The notes beneath the pieces were generated by a model. That model ran no database searches and had not been told where the DNA came from. It worked only from the letters and a program-made list of their open reading frames with translations. A stretch of DNA of 64,000 bases from Azospirillum baldaniorum. GTDB taxonomy: Bacteria > Pseudomonadota > Alphaproteobacteria > Azospirillales > Azospirillaceae. The stretch spans positions 2,985,001 to 3,049,000 of the forward strand of contig NZ_CP022253.1 in NCBI RefSeq assembly GCF_003119195.2, in the 5' to 3' direction. Made by a program: the position numbers and the translations under genes. Of this stretch, positions 33,639 through 42,765 are shown one piece after another. How positions within the stretch are numbered: position 1 is the first letter of the stretch; each line of letters begins with the position of its first letter.

Positions 33639-35360
33639 TTAGTGAGCGGAAGCCCCTTCGGCGCCCAGGCCGGTCTGCGACCGGATGTACTGGGCCTTGT
33701 AGGCCTCGCGCTCGTCCTGCGCCGCCTTGCTGTTGTCGGTGATCGAGAAGAACCAGATCGCCAGGAACGACAGCGGGATGGTGAAGACGCCCGGGTTGTC
33801 GTACGGGAAGAGGGCGGCCGGGTTGCCCAGCACCGACTTCCACACGGTCGGCCCCATGATCAGCAGGCTGACCGACGAGACCAGCCCGATCCAGCCGCCG
33901 AGAACGGCGCCGCGGGTGGTCATCCGGCTCCAGAACATCGACATCAGCAGAACCGGGAAGTTCGCCGAGGCCGCGATCACGAAGGCGAGGCCGACCATGA
34001 AGGCGACGTTCTGGTTCTCGAAGGCGATGCCGAGGAAGATGGAGACGATGCCGATGATCACGGTGGTGATCTTCGACACGCGGATCTCGTCATGCTCCGA
34101 CGCGCGGCCCTTGGCGATCACCGAGGCGTAGAGGTCGTGCGACACGGCCGAGGCGCCGGCCAGCGTCAGACCCGCGACCACCGCGAGGATGGTGGCGAAG
34201 GCCACGGCCGAGATGAAGCCGAAGAACAGGTCGCCACCCACCGCGTGCGCGGTGTGGATGGCCGCCATGTTGGAGCCGCCGATGATCATCGACGGATTGG
34301 GCTTGCCGCCCGCCGCCGCCAGCTTGGCCGCGTCGAGGAACGGATAGGCGCCGGTGGCGTCCGGGGCCAGCAGCAGCACGATGGCGCCGAAGCCGATGAT
34401 GAAGGTCAGGATGTAGAAGTAGCCGATGAAGCCGGTCGCGTAGAACACCGACTTGCGGGCCTCCTTGGCGTCCGACACCGTGAAGAAGCGCATCAGGATG
34501 TGCGGCAGGCCGGCGGTGCCGAACATCAGCGCCATGCCCAGCGAGATTGCCGAGACCGGGTCGGTGATGAGGGCGCCCGGCGCCATGATGCCGGTCGCCT
34601 TCGGGTGGACCTGCACGGCCGTGGAGAACATCGCCTCCGGGCTGAAGCCGAACTTGGCGAGCACCGCGAAGGCCATGAAGGAGGCACCCGACAGCAGCAG
34701 CACCGCCTTGATGATCTGCACCCAGGTGGTGGCGAGCATGCCGCCGAAGGTCACGTAGGCGATCATCAGGACGCCGACGATCACCACCGCCCACAGGTAG
34801 TCCATGCCGAACAGCAGCTGGATCAGCTTGCCGGCGCCGACCATCTGGGCGATCAGGTAGAAGGTCACCGTGGCGAGCGAGCCGCAGGCGGCCATGGTGC
34901 GCATCGGGGTCTGCTGGAAGCGGTAGGAGGCGACGTCGGCGAAGGTGTACTTGCCGAGGTTGCGCAGGCGCTCAGCGACCAGGAACAGGATGATCGGCCA
35001 GCCGACCAGCCAGCCCACCGAGAAGATCAGGCCGTCGAAGCCGGAGGTGTAGACGAGGCCGGCGATGCCGAGGAAGGAGGCCGCCGACATGTAGTCGCCG
35101 GCGATGGCGAGGCCGTTCTGGAAGCCGGTGATGCCGCCGCCCGCGGCGTAGAAGTCCTTCGCCGACTTCGTGCGGCGCGCCGCCCAGTAGGTGATGCCGA
35201 GCGTGGCCAGCACGAAGACCAGGAACATGACGATCGCCGAGAAATTCGTCGCCTGCTTCTGGACCGCGCCTTCGACCGCCGCCGCGTGCACCGACGCGGG
35301 GATGAGCGCGCCGGCCGCGACGGCCGCGACGCCCACACGATTGACCAGCGAACGCATCAC
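33639..35360 (-). CDS. actP: Cation/acetate symporter ActP
   Basis: A 573-aa SLC5 family sodium:solute symporter with about 13 membrane helices. ActP-type features are the N-terminal helix followed by [35 protein letters not shown] split across helix 2, [13 protein letters not shown], and [15 protein letters not shown]. It imports acetate and related short acids with a cation. Its ATG overlaps the stop of the DUF485 gene by four bases (ATGA), indicating coupled translation. A strong terminator follows. Confidence 0.95.
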   Translation of the reverse strand: MMRSLVNRVGVAAVAAGALIPASVHAAAVEGAVQKQATNFSAIVMFLVFVLATLGITYWAARRTKSAKDFYAAGGGITGFQNGLAIAGDYMSAASFLGIAGLVYTSGFDGLIFSVGWLVGWPIILFLVAERLRNLGKYTFADVASYRFQQTPMRTMAACGSLATVTFYLIAQMVGAGKLIQLLFGMDYLWAVVIVGVLMIAYVTFGGMLATTWVQIIKAVLLLSGASFMAFAVLAKFGFSPEAMFSTAVQVHPKATGIMAPGALITDPVSAISLGMALMFGTAGLPHILMRFFTVSDAKEARKSVFYATGFIGYFYILTFIIGFGAIVLLLAPDATGAYPFLDAAKLAAAGGKPNPSMIIGGSNMAAIHTAHAVGGDLFFGFISAVAFATILAVVAGLTLAGASAVSHDLYASVIAKGRASEHDEIRVSKITTVIIGIVSIFLGIAFENQNVAFMVGLAFVIAASANFPVLLMSMFWSRMTTRGAVLGGWIGLVSSVSLLIMGPTVWKSVLGNPAALFPYDNPGVFTIPLSFLAIWFFSITDNSKAAQDEREAYKAQYIRSQTGLGAEGASAH

Positions 35361-35659
35361 TTCGACTCCTCCATGATCTGCCGGTTCAGCTCATCGAACT
35401 CTCCATTCGCCCGATGCACGTAGATGCCGGTCAGGATGAAGGCCGAGATGATGGTGAAAAGGCCGACGGGGATACCCCAGGTGGTCACGCCGCTGCCGAT
35501 CGGGGTACCCAGGAACCCCTTGCCGAAGGCGACCAGCAGGATGAAGCCGAAGTAGATGACGAGCATGGCGATCGAAAGCGTCCACGCGAATGCGCTACGC
35601 TTCTGCACCAGCTCCTGAAACTTGGGATTCGCGAGAATCCTCTGAGCGTTTTCTTTCAT
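35357..35659 (-). CDS. DUF485 membrane protein (YjcH-like)
   Basis: A 100-aa protein with two membrane helices (about residues 30-50 and 65-88) and the DUF485 opening [22 protein letters not shown]485 proteins are the constant partner of ActP permeases. It is the first gene of the actP unit; the ribosome site GAGGGGAC precedes its ATG. Confidence 0.93.
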   Translation of the reverse strand: MKENAQRILANPKFQELVQKRSAFAWTLSIAMLVIYFGFILLVAFGKGFLGTPIGSGVTTWGIPVGLFTIISAFILTGIYVHRANGEFDELNRQIMEESK

Positions 35660-35714
35660 AGTGCGTCCCCTCGCGAGTGCCGAGCGATTTTTGCAAGGTC
35701 ATATTAGACACTCG

Positions 35715-35726
35715 GACCATATGGTC
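35715..35726. promoter_or_regulatory. 12-base perfect palindrome upstream of DUF485-actP
   Basis: GACCATATGGTC is self-complementary and lies about 55 bases before the DUF485 start codon, a reasonable operator position. No known factor is assigned. Confidence 0.3.
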
Positions 35727-35877
35727 TTTGTAACGAACTATCCCGTCAACAACTTTGATGCAGGCCAACCGCTAAAAAGCGCCTTGACGCAGCCCGCGGC
35801 CGTTGTTCCGGGGGATCGTTCACTAACCCATGGCAGCGAAAGGGCAAGGGGTGCACGAAATATTGTGAAGCGTGGGC

Positions 35878-36404
35878 TTAAGAATTGGTGCGTGGAAGCC
35901 AAGGTATGCGACCAAAAGTCACACCTTCCTCCTTCAACTCCTCCGCTTCCTTGTCGGTGGCCTCGCCGTAGATTCCGCGCGGATCGGTTTCGCCATAATG
36001 GATGCGCCGGGCCTCCTCGGCGAAGCGATCACCGACGTAATCGCAGTTCGTTTCAACCGTACGGCGAACTTCCGTCAAGTGACGCATGACCTCCGCCGCG
36101 AAGCGCTCGCGCAGTTCCGCCGGCACGGGGGCGTTGCGGGCGCCGAAGGGGCCGCGGGCGCGGTTGCGCCGCCGCCTGCCTCTGCGGAGACCGCCTCCGG
36201 CGCGCCGCCGTCCCGGGGAGCCTCATCCCTGGAGCGGCCCCCCTTGGCGATGCGCGGGGCCATCGGGGCCTTGGTGATGTGCGTGTCGCCGCAGACCGGG
36301 CAGGCGATGGCCTTGGCGGCGGCCTGCGTCTCGTAGGCGTCGCCGTTGCGGAACCAGGCTTCGAACCGGTGGTCGGCCGTGCATTTCAGAACGAAGAGGA
36401 TCAT
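35878..36404 (-). pseudogene. DUF1178 family gene interrupted by a frameshift
   Basis: The N-terminal half (ATG 36404, MILFVLKCTADHRFEAWF, CPVCGDTHITKAPMAPRIAKGG) and the C-terminal half (PAELRERFAAEVMRHLTE, ETNCDYVGDRFAEEARRIHYGE, GIYGEATDKEAEELKEEGV) are the two parts of one DUF1178 protein but lie in different frames. The switch falls in the GC-rich linker between about 36120 and 36190. A single-base insertion or deletion would explain it, either real or a sequence error. DUF1178 proteins are small alphaproteobacterial and betaproteobacterial proteins with a zinc-ribbon-like CPxCG and unknown function. The ATG has GGGGAC upstream. Confidence 0.82.
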
Positions 36405-36535
36405 GTCCCCGTCGGATGCTCCAGGATGAGAAGACCGGATGGTCATGATATACGGTCGGTGACCGGTTGCCAGTTCAGCACGACGCCGGCGTCGCGGTCA
36501 AACACACGTCATGAAAGAGCGGAAGGATCCGTCCC

Positions 36536-37156
36536 TTGTCGACACCGCCGTCCACCCCGTCGTCGGCCGCCGGATCGCCGCACGCCGCGATCAGCCCACC
36601 CTCTCCCTGGGTCGCGCGCTTCGCGCCGCTGGTGCCCACGGGCGGCACGGTCCTCGACCTCGCCTGCGGGTCGGGGCGGCACCTGCGGCTGTTCCACACC
36701 CGCAACCACCCGGTGGTCGGGCTGGACCGCGACCTGCGCGGGGTGGCCGACCTGTCCGGGACGGCGGGGGTGGAGCTGGTGGAGGCCGATCTGGAGAGCG
36801 GAGGGCCGGTGCCGCTGCTGCGCGACCGCCGCTTCGCCGCGATCGTGGTGACCAACTACCTGCACCGCCCGCTGTTCCCCGTCCTCCTCGACGCGCTGGA
36901 ACCCGGCGGCCTTCTCCTTTATGAGACCTTCGCCCTGGGCAACGCCCGCTTCGGCCGCCCCGCCTCCCCCGCCTTCCTGCTGCGCAGCGGCGAGCTTCTG
37001 GAGGTGGCGCGCGGGCGTCTCCAGGTCGTCGCCTACGAGCATGGCGAGGTCGCCTCGCCCAAGGCGGCGGTGGTGCAGCGGCTGTGCGCGGTCAAGGACC
37101 TGGAGGCCGGACACGGCCTGGATGGCGACCCGGAACCCCGGCCCCTGCCCGCCTGA
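36536..37156 (+). CDS. Class I SAM-dependent methyltransferase
   Basis: A 206-aa methyltransferase with motif I VLDLACGSGRHLRLF (near residue 39), motif II VVGLDRDLRGV, and post-motifs FAAIVVTNYLHRPLFP and LEPGGLLLYETFALGN. It is close in pattern to TehB-like or tellurite-type small methyltransferases, but the substrate is unknown. The start is taken as TTG 36536, supported by GGAAGGA about 9 bases upstream and by lack of a later ATG before motif I. It ends 7 bases from the convergent nitrilase gene. Confidence 0.85.
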   Translation: MSTPPSTPSSAAGSPHAAISPPSPWVARFAPLVPTGGTVLDLACGSGRHLRLFHTRNHPVVGLDRDLRGVADLSGTAGVELVEADLESGGPVPLLRDRRFAAIVVTNYLHRPLFPVLLDALEPGGLLLYETFALGNARFGRPASPAFLLRSGELLEVARGRLQVVAYEHGEVASPKAAVVQRLCAVKDLEAGHGLDGDPEPRPLPA

Positions 37157-37163
37157 CGGCCGC

Positions 37164-38000
37164 TCAGAAGCCGACCCGGTCGAGCGTGAAGGTCCGGTCG
37201 TGGGTGAGGGCCGGCACCATGCGGCGGGCCTCCTCGACGCGGGCCATGTCCAGCTCGGCCAGGACGAAGCCCACCGCCTCCTCGGCGTCGGCCAGCACCT
37301 CGCCCCAGGGGGCGACGATCAGGGAATGGCCATAGGTCAGCCGCCCCTGGTCGTGGCTGCCGGTCTGGGCGGGGGCCAGCACGAAGCAGCCCGTCTCGAT
37401 GGCGCGGGCGCGCAGCAGCGTGTGCCAGTGCGCCCGCCCGGTCGGCACGGTGAAGGCCGCCGGCACCGTCAGGATCGACGCCCCCGCCTGGGCCAGCGCC
37501 CGGTAGAGATAGGCGAAGCGCAGGTCGTAGCAGACGGTCATGCCGACCCCGCCCCAGGGCGTGGCCGCCAGGACCGCACGATCGCCGGGCCGGAAGGTCG
37601 CGGATTCGCGGTAGCTTTCCCCGCCCTTCAGGTCCACGTCGAACATGTGGAGCTTGTCGTAATGGGCGACGGCCCGCCCCTCGGCGTCGAACAGATAGCT
37701 GCGGTTGGCCACCCGCCCGTCGTCGAGCAGGACGCCCAGCGTCCCGGCGAGCAGCCAGGCCCCGGTCTCCCGCGCCAGATCGGCGAAGAAGGGGATCGCC
37801 GGGTGCTCCTCGGCCGTCCTCACCCGCTCCAGCACCTTGGCGCGGCCCTGGACGATCATGCTGACATTCTCGGGCAGGGCGATGAAGTCCGCCCCGGCGT
37901 CGCGCGCCCGGCGGACCAGATCGCCCGCCGCCTGAAGGTTCGGAAGAATCTCCGTGCCCGCGTTGACCTGGACGCAGGCGGCCTTCAGGACGCCGCTCAT
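37164..38000 (-). CDS. Carbon-nitrogen hydrolase (nitrilase / omega-amidase-like)
   Basis: A 278-aa nitrilase-superfamily enzyme with the Glu-Lys-Cys triad: E in [11 protein letters not shown] (about 45), K in [11 protein letters not shown] (about 115) and C in [12 protein letters not shown] (about 153). Similarity is to Nit1/Nit2-type amidases that hydrolyse deaminated glutathione or alpha-keto amides. Its ATG overlaps the stop of the glutaredoxin gene, a pairing consistent with glutathione metabolism. Confidence 0.9.
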   Translation of the reverse strand: MSGVLKAACVQVNAGTEILPNLQAAGDLVRRARDAGADFIALPENVSMIVQGRAKVLERVRTAEEHPAIPFFADLARETGAWLLAGTLGVLLDDGRVANRSYLFDAEGRAVAHYDKLHMFDVDLKGGESYRESATFRPGDRAVLAATPWGGVGMTVCYDLRFAYLYRALAQAGASILTVPAAFTVPTGRAHWHTLLRARAIETGCFVLAPAQTGSHDQGRLTYGHSLIVAPWGEVLADAEEAVGFVLAELDMARVEEARRMVPALTHDRTFTLDRVGF

Positions 38001-38260
38001 CCCCCGATCCCCAGGATCGGGTCGAGCTTGCCGGCGCGGTCCAGCGCGTGGATGTCGTCGGAGCCGCCGTAGGGCTTGCCGTCGATGAAGACCTGCGGGA
38101 CGGTCATGCGCCCCTCGGCGCGCTGCACCATCTCCTCGCGGCGGCCCGGCTGCATGTAGAGGTCGATCTCCTCATACGCCACCCCCTTGCTGTCGAGCAG
38201 ACGCTTGGCGCGCGAGCAATAGGGGCAGAAGGGCGTGGTGTAGATGACGACGTCGGCCAT
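37997..38260 (-). CDS. grxC: Glutaredoxin 3
   Basis: An 87-aa dithiol glutaredoxin with active site CPYC (residues 12-15), the TVPQVFIDG cis-proline block and GGSDDIHAL for glutathione binding. It reduces disulphides at the expense of glutathione in the cytoplasm. The last four bases overlap the nitrilase start (ATGA), so both are translated together. The ribosome site GGAG lies just before the ATG. Confidence 0.95.
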   Translation of the reverse strand: MADVVIYTTPFCPYCSRAKRLLDSKGVAYEEIDLYMQPGRREEMVQRAEGRMTVPQVFIDGKPYGGSDDIHALDRAGKLDPILGIGG

Positions 38261-38349
38261 GCGGAGGGCTCCTTGGCTGTTTTGAACGGTTATAAGATCA
38301 ACCGCCGCACGGCGTCACCCGTTACGTTTTCATGGCTCACACCCGCGGC

Positions 38350-39093
38350 TCACGTCTTGACGACGCGCGCCAGGGTCAGCGCGTCCACCCGCTCCGCCCC
38401 GGCGCGCAGCAGAACCCGCGCGCATTCCGACAGGGTCGCCCCGGTGGTCAGCACGTCGTCGACCAGGACGATCCGCTGTCCCGCCACCCGCGGCTCCAGC
38501 CCCGGCCGGACCGCGAAGGCGCCCTTGACGTTCCGCCGCCGCCCCGAGCGGTCGAGCCCGCCCTGCGACGGTGTGGACCGGCGGCGGACCAGCAGGTCGG
38601 GAATCACCGGGCGCCCGGCCTGCCGGCCCGCCGCCTGGGCGAGCAGGGCCGCCTGGTTGTAGCGGCGCCGGAACAGCCGAAGGCGGTGCAGCGGCACCGG
38701 GGCCAGCAGGTCGGCGTCGGCCAGCAGCTCCGCTCCGGCGCGGGCCATCCAGGCGCCATAGGCCCCGGCGGCGTGGATGCGGTCGCCGTGCTTGAAGCCG
38801 AGGACCAGCGGACGGCTGCCGTCGTCGTAGGCCAGAACGGCGCGGGCGCGGGCGAAGAGGGGCGGCTCGGCGATGCAGGCGCCGCACAGCGGCTCCCCCT
38901 CCAGCGTGAAGTCGAAGGGCGTGCCGCATCCGGCGCAGAGTGGAGGTGCGATGAAGGTCAGGCCGCTCCAGCACGGGGCGCACAGCCCGCCCTGCCGGTC
39001 CACCGCGCCGCCGCAGCACAGGCAACGCGGCGGCAGCAGCGTGTCGAGAATTCCCCCAAGAACCCTGGTCGCCAGCCGCTGCGGAAGGGCCAT
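38350..39093 (-). CDS. comF: ComF family phosphoribosyltransferase-like protein
   Basis: A 247-aa ComF/GntX protein. The N-terminal double zinc ribbon is visible (CLCCGG, CAPCW, CAGCGTPF), and the PRPP-binding loop is IVLVDDVLTTGATL near residue 210. ComF proteins take part in DNA uptake and recombination in several bacteria; the enzymatic substrate is unknown. It ends 89 bases upstream of grxC on the same strand and starts 15 bases after fliQ. Confidence 0.92.
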   Translation of the reverse strand: MALPQRLATRVLGGILDTLLPPRCLCCGGAVDRQGGLCAPCWSGLTFIAPPLCAGCGTPFDFTLEGEPLCGACIAEPPLFARARAVLAYDDGSRPLVLGFKHGDRIHAAGAYGAWMARAGAELLADADLLAPVPLHRLRLFRRRYNQAALLAQAAGRQAGRPVIPDLLVRRRSTPSQGGLDRSGRRRNVKGAFAVRPGLEPRVAGQRIVLVDDVLTTGATLSECARVLLRAGAERVDALTLARVVKT

Positions 39094-39108
39094 GGCGGCG
39101 CGCCCCCC

Positions 39109-39381
39109 TCAGTTCAGGCCGGCGATGCGGTCGAAGATCACGAAGGTGTAGTCGCGCAACGCGATGTAGATCGCCGGCCCGGTGATGAACAGAAGCGCCA
39201 GCGTGGCGAAGATCTTCAGGTCCTGCTGCAGCGTCGTTTCGTTGATGTTGGTCGCCTGCTGGAAAATGGTCATCAGCATGCCGAGCACCGTGGTGACGAC
39301 GAGGACCGGGGTGGTGATCTTGATGATGACGATCAGCGCCTCATAGGTGGCGCCGATGGCTTCCTCGATGCCCATGGCCAA
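39109..39381 (-). CDS. fliQ: Flagellar export apparatus protein FliQ
   Basis: A 90-aa protein, the normal FliQ length, with two membrane helices (about 18-40 and 55-77). The FliQ pattern is clear: a helix ending PVLVVTTVLGMLMTIFQQATNINETTL, followed by the second helix and a charged end. It would form part of the flagellar type III export gate with FliP and FliR, neither of which is in the window. The other fli genes must lie elsewhere, and the gene sits apart next to comF. Confidence 0.85.
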   Translation of the reverse strand: MAMGIEEAIGATYEALIVIIKITTPVLVVTTVLGMLMTIFQQATNINETTLQQDLKIFATLALLFITGPAIYIALRDYTFVIFDRIAGLN

Positions 39382-39468
39382 GCTCCCGCGAGTTCAGGGC
39401 CGACCATAGCACACTGCCGCCCTTTCGCCGATGGTTGTAGCCCGCCGGGGCTGGGCTATATTGCGGGC

Positions 39469-40365
39469 ATGACCACGCCCGACAGCATGACCGTCTTCGA
39501 CCGCGCGCTCGTCCGCCGCCGCCGCGACCGCGCCGTCCCCACCTTCGCCGAGCACGCCTTCCTGTTCGAGGAGGTCGCCGAACGCCTCGTCGACCGGCTG
39601 GAGGACGTGGCCCGGCCCTTTCCCACCGCGCTCGACCTCGGCGCCCATGACGGGGTGATGGGGCGGACGCTGCGCGGGCGCAAGGGCGTCGAGACGCTGG
39701 TCGCCTGCGACCTCTCCCCCGGCTTCGCCCGGAGGGCCGGTCCGCTGGCCGTTGCCGCCGACGAGGAACTCCTGCCCTTCGTGCCGGAGACCTTCGACCT
39801 CGTGGTCAGCAACCTCAGCCTCCACTGGGTCAACGACCTGCCCGGCGCGCTGGTCCAGGTGCGGCAGGCGCTGAAGCCCGACGGCTTCTTCTGCGCGGCC
39901 ATGCTGGGCGGGGAAACGCTGCTGGAGCTGCGCCGCTGCCTGTACGAGGCGGAGATGGAGGTGGCCGGCGGCGTGTCGCCCCGCGTGTCGCCCTTCGCCG
40001 AGATCCGCGACGTCGGCGGGCTGATGCAGCGCGCCGGCTTCGCCCTGCCGGTGGTGGACAGCGACGTCATCACCGTCACCTACAGCGACGCCTTCCGCCT
40101 GATGCGCGACCTGCGCGGCATGGGCGAGACCAACGCCGTCCTCGCCCGCCGCAAGGTGCCGGCCACCCGCGCCCTGCTGTTCGACGCCGCCCGCCGCTAC
40201 GCAGAGCGTTACGCCGAGCCGGACGGGCGCATCGAGGCGACCTTCCAGATCCTCTATCTGGCCGGCTGGTCGCCGCACGAGAGCCAGCAGCAGCCGCTCA
40301 AGCCCGGTTGCGGCGAGGTCCCATTGGGCGAGGCGCTGAAGGGATCGGCGGAAAAGCTCCAATAA
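39469..40365 (+). CDS. Methyltransferase of the BioC/NDUFAF5-like group
   Basis: A 298-aa methyltransferase with motif I ALDLGAHDGVMGRTL, acidic VACDLSPGFARR, and the family block FDLVVSNLSLHWVNDLPGALVQVRQALKPDGFF. It shares this pattern with BioC and with the mitochondrial complex I assembly factor NDUFAF5, which hydroxylates an Arg residue. In alphaproteobacteria this single-copy gene is a likely NDUFAF5 counterpart; that role is inference. ATG 39469 is the first codon before the conserved part. It is convergent with the SafE-like gene. Confidence 0.88.
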   Translation: MTTPDSMTVFDRALVRRRRDRAVPTFAEHAFLFEEVAERLVDRLEDVARPFPTALDLGAHDGVMGRTLRGRKGVETLVACDLSPGFARRAGPLAVAADEELLPFVPETFDLVVSNLSLHWVNDLPGALVQVRQALKPDGFFCAAMLGGETLLELRRCLYEAEMEVAGGVSPRVSPFAEIRDVGGLMQRAGFALPVVDSDVITVTYSDAFRLMRDLRGMGETNAVLARRKVPATRALLFDAARRYAERYAEPDGRIEATFQILYLAGWSPHESQQQPLKPGCGEVPLGEALKGSAEKLQ

Positions 40366-40383
40366 ACCAGAGCGGGACGGCGT

Positions 40384-41151
40384 TCACCCGATCATCCGGA
40401 TCGCCATCCAGCCCAGCACCCCGGCGTTCACCACCATGATGACCGGCGCCGCCCGTGCGACTGCGGAGCGCCAGGTGCGCCCCGCCAGATGCCCGGCGAG
40501 GCCGACCGCCAGCAGGCTCGGCAGCGTGCCCAGCGCGAAGGCCGCCATGCCCAGCGCCCCGGTCAGCGCGCTGCCGCTGGCCGCGGCCACCGCCACGGCC
40601 CCATAGAGAAGACCGCAGGGGATGAAGCCGAGCGCCAGCCCCAGCCCGTAGCCGCGCCAGCCCGTGGGGTTGCCGAACAGGGGGCGGGCCAGCCGGGACA
40701 CCCGGTCGCCCCACCAGCGCTGCACCGCGCCGTCGAGCTTGGGCACCCAGGCGGTCAGCCCCTTCACCGCATAGCCGAGGAAGAACAGCGCCGCGAAGGC
40801 CAGCAGCGCCACCGACAGCCATTTCAGCCCGGGCAGCGCCCCGACATGGCCGGCGACCGCCGCCGCCGCCGCGCCGATCAGGGTGTAGGTGGTGCCGCGC
40901 CCCAGATGGTAGGGCAGCACCGCCGCCCCGGCCAGCCGGTGGAACTCGCTCATCCGCGAGGCCGGAACCTGCTCCAGCCGGGCGGTGACCTGGGCCAGGA
41001 CGAAGGGGCCGCACATGCCCGCGCAATGGGTCGATCCCCCGACCAGCCCCGCGGTCAGCAGCGCGACCAGCAGCCCGCCGTCGCGGTCGATGACGACGGC
41101 GCACTGGTTGAGGCCGGCGTCGAGAAGCGTCAGGGCCGAATGGGCGTCCAA
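40384..41151 (-). CDS. UreH/SafE-like membrane protein (sulfite exporter TauE/SafE-type)
   Basis: A 255-aa integral membrane protein with about six helices and the family signature GSTHCAGMCGPFVLA near residue 40, a histidine-cysteine motif typical of UreH_2/DsbD-like transmembrane domains. A second conserved part is GLALGFIPCGLLYGA. Relatives often lie beside cbb3 oxidase assembly genes and may carry copper or thiols; no such gene is adjacent here. The ATG at 41151 precedes a Cys-containing segment. Confidence 0.87.
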   Translation of the reverse strand: MDAHSALTLLDAGLNQCAVVIDRDGGLLVALLTAGLVGGSTHCAGMCGPFVLAQVTARLEQVPASRMSEFHRLAGAAVLPYHLGRGTTYTLIGAAAAAVAGHVGALPGLKWLSVALLAFAALFFLGYAVKGLTAWVPKLDGAVQRWWGDRVSRLARPLFGNPTGWRGYGLGLALGFIPCGLLYGAVAVAAASGSALTGALGMAAFALGTLPSLLAVGLAGHLAGRTWRSAVARAAPVIMVVNAGVLGWMAIRMIG

Positions 41152-41254
41152 GGCGGACCTCCGGTTGGAAGACCGCCCGTGTATAGGGGAAGCCCGCCGC
41201 GAAGGCCATGACCTGGGTCAACGGGCGCCAGCCCGCGCCGGCTCAGCCTTCGGG

Positions 41255-41860
41255 TCAGGTCTCGGAGCCGGACTGCGCCACCTCATGCACCTCCACCGGC
41301 TGGGCGGCGTGACGGTTCATGATCTCCAGCGCCTGCTGCTCGCGCCCGGCGTCGGCCAGATTCACCCAGAGCAGGATGCCGCCCTTGTCGAGGTGCTGGA
41401 GCATCGGCTCGTTGCGCTTGTCGGTCAGCCAGTTCGACATGACCGAGCCCATGGCGCCGCCGCCCACCCCCGCCGCCGCTGCTGCGGCCGCCGCGGCCAG
41501 GGCCGTGCCGCCGGTCGCCAGGACGGCGCCGGTCGCCAGGATCGCCCCGACATAGGCGGGGAACCCGACCGCCACGCCCTTCACGCTGCCGACATCCTCC
41601 GGCGAGACGTAGGACTGGCGCGGCGCGTCGGGGTCGTGGGCGATGTCCTCCGCCCGCTCCGGCACATGGCCGAGATGGTCGCGGATGGTCTGGTCGTTGG
41701 CGAGCACGCTCAGTTCATGGCGCTGGAACCCGGCCAGGGTCAGCTCGTCGACGGCCTTCTGCAGGGCGTCGCGGCTGGCGAAGATGCCCACGGCCTCGCG
41801 TACGGCGCCGCGCAGATGGCCGGCGGAGCGGTTCGCGTTCACATCGTTCTCGAAGGTCAT
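41255..41860 (-). CDS. General-stress-protein-like membrane protein with Gly/Ala-rich segment
   Basis: A 201-aa protein. Residues about 15-60 (AVGIFASRDALQKAVDELTLAGFQRHELSVLAND) resemble the alpha-beta module of general stress protein 17M/DUF1269-like proteins. A long Ala/Gly stretch (about 105-145) looks like membrane-associated or glycine-zipper sequence. The C-terminal LQHLDKGGILLWVNLADAGREQQALEIM repeats the alpha-beta pattern. ATG 41860 follows AGGGGAAG. Role unknown, stress-related by similarity. CydP lies 83 bases upstream on the same strand. Confidence 0.75.
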   Translation of the reverse strand: MTFENDVNANRSAGHLRGAVREAVGIFASRDALQKAVDELTLAGFQRHELSVLANDQTIRDHLGHVPERAEDIAHDPDAPRQSYVSPEDVGSVKGVAVGFPAYVGAILATGAVLATGGTALAAAAAAAAAGVGGGAMGSVMSNWLTDKRNEPMLQHLDKGGILLWVNLADAGREQQALEIMNRHAAQPVEVHEVAQSGSET

Positions 41861-41943
41861 GGCGATCTTCCCCTGTTGCGCTTCCCGGTTGAGCTTCAAC
41901 CATGGGCGCGGAGCGGAGGTTCCCGCCGGAACACCAGGCGGCG

Positions 41944-42090
41944 TCAGGGCTTTGCCGCGGCGGCGGGCGGAGTCACCACGCCGCGCGGCTCCGGCATGGT
42001 GCCGAGGAACCACCACAGGCCCAGCGCGATCAGCGCGGCCTTCACCGCCAGGAACAGGGCGATGTGGCGGGCGAGCGGGTTGCGGACCAT
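41944..42090 (-). CDS. cydP: Putative small cytochrome oxidase subunit CydP
   Basis: A 48-aa single-helix protein, MVRNPLARHIALFLAVKAAL then a short Pro/Ala tail. The R-H-x-A-x-x-L-x-x-K-x-x-x-x-x-x-L-W pattern is that of the CydP family, proposed accessory subunits of bd-type oxidase. No cydAB genes are in this window, so the partner must lie elsewhere. ATG 42090 has GGAG six bases upstream. Confidence 0.65.
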   Translation of the reverse strand: MVRNPLARHIALFLAVKAALIALGLWWFLGTMPEPRGVVTPPAAAAKP

Positions 42091-42194
42091 GGGCGGCTCC
42101 ATTGCAGCGGGTCGCCGTCGCCAAACCGGGCCAAACTGGATAGTATCCCCGGCCGAAAGACGGATCACACACGGATCGCACAAAAGGACGCGCC

Positions 42195-42758
42195 ATGAAA
42201 CGGTTGCTGATGCTCAGCCTGCTGGCCCTCGGCCTGACCGCCCCTGTCGCCGCGCCGGCCCTGGCCCAGATCAACCTCCTGGAAGGCCCCTCCATGGTCA
42301 AGGCGGTGACGTCCAACGACGCCAGCGCGCTGCGGCTGCTGCTGCTGAAGGGGGAGAACCCGAATCAGGTCGACGCCAGCGGGCGGCCCGTCCTGCTGCT
42401 GGCGATCGGCAACGGCCATCCGGAACTGGTGCGGCTTCTGCTGGACGGCGGGGCCAACCCCAACCGCGCCGACAAGTCCGGCAACACCCCGCTGCACTAC
42501 GCGGTGGAGGCCGACGCGCCGGAGGCGGTGGACCTTCTGCTGACCAAGGGCGCCAAGGTCGACCAGGACAACCGCCAGGGCATAACCCCGCTGATGACCG
42601 CGGCGCGCTTCGGCCGCGTCGATCTGGTGGAGCGGCTGCTGAAGGCCGGGGCACAAGCCGACCGCACCGATTTCACGGGCCGCACGACGCTGAGCTGGGC
42701 GCAGGACAGCCGCAACGCCCGGGTGGCGAACTTGTTGCGCCAAGCCGGCGCGCGCTGA
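42195..42758 (+). CDS. Exported ankyrin-repeat protein
   Basis: A 187-aa protein with a signal peptide (LLMLSLLALGLTAPVAAPALAQ, cut near residue 24) and four or five ankyrin repeats: TSNDASALRLLLLKGENPN, GRPVLLLAIGNGHPELVRLLLDGGANPN, GNTPLHYAVEADAPEAVDLLL, GITPLMTAARFGRVDLVERLL, and a final partial repeat. It should bind a periplasmic protein partner. Seven bases separate it from cbiB, so the two are probably co-transcribed. Confidence 0.9.
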   Translation: MKRLLMLSLLALGLTAPVAAPALAQINLLEGPSMVKAVTSNDASALRLLLLKGENPNQVDASGRPVLLLAIGNGHPELVRLLLDGGANPNRADKSGNTPLHYAVEADAPEAVDLLLTKGAKVDQDNRQGITPLMTAARFGRVDLVERLLKAGAQADRTDFTGRTTLSWAQDSRNARVANLLRQAGAR

Positions 42759-42765
42759 GGCCGCG

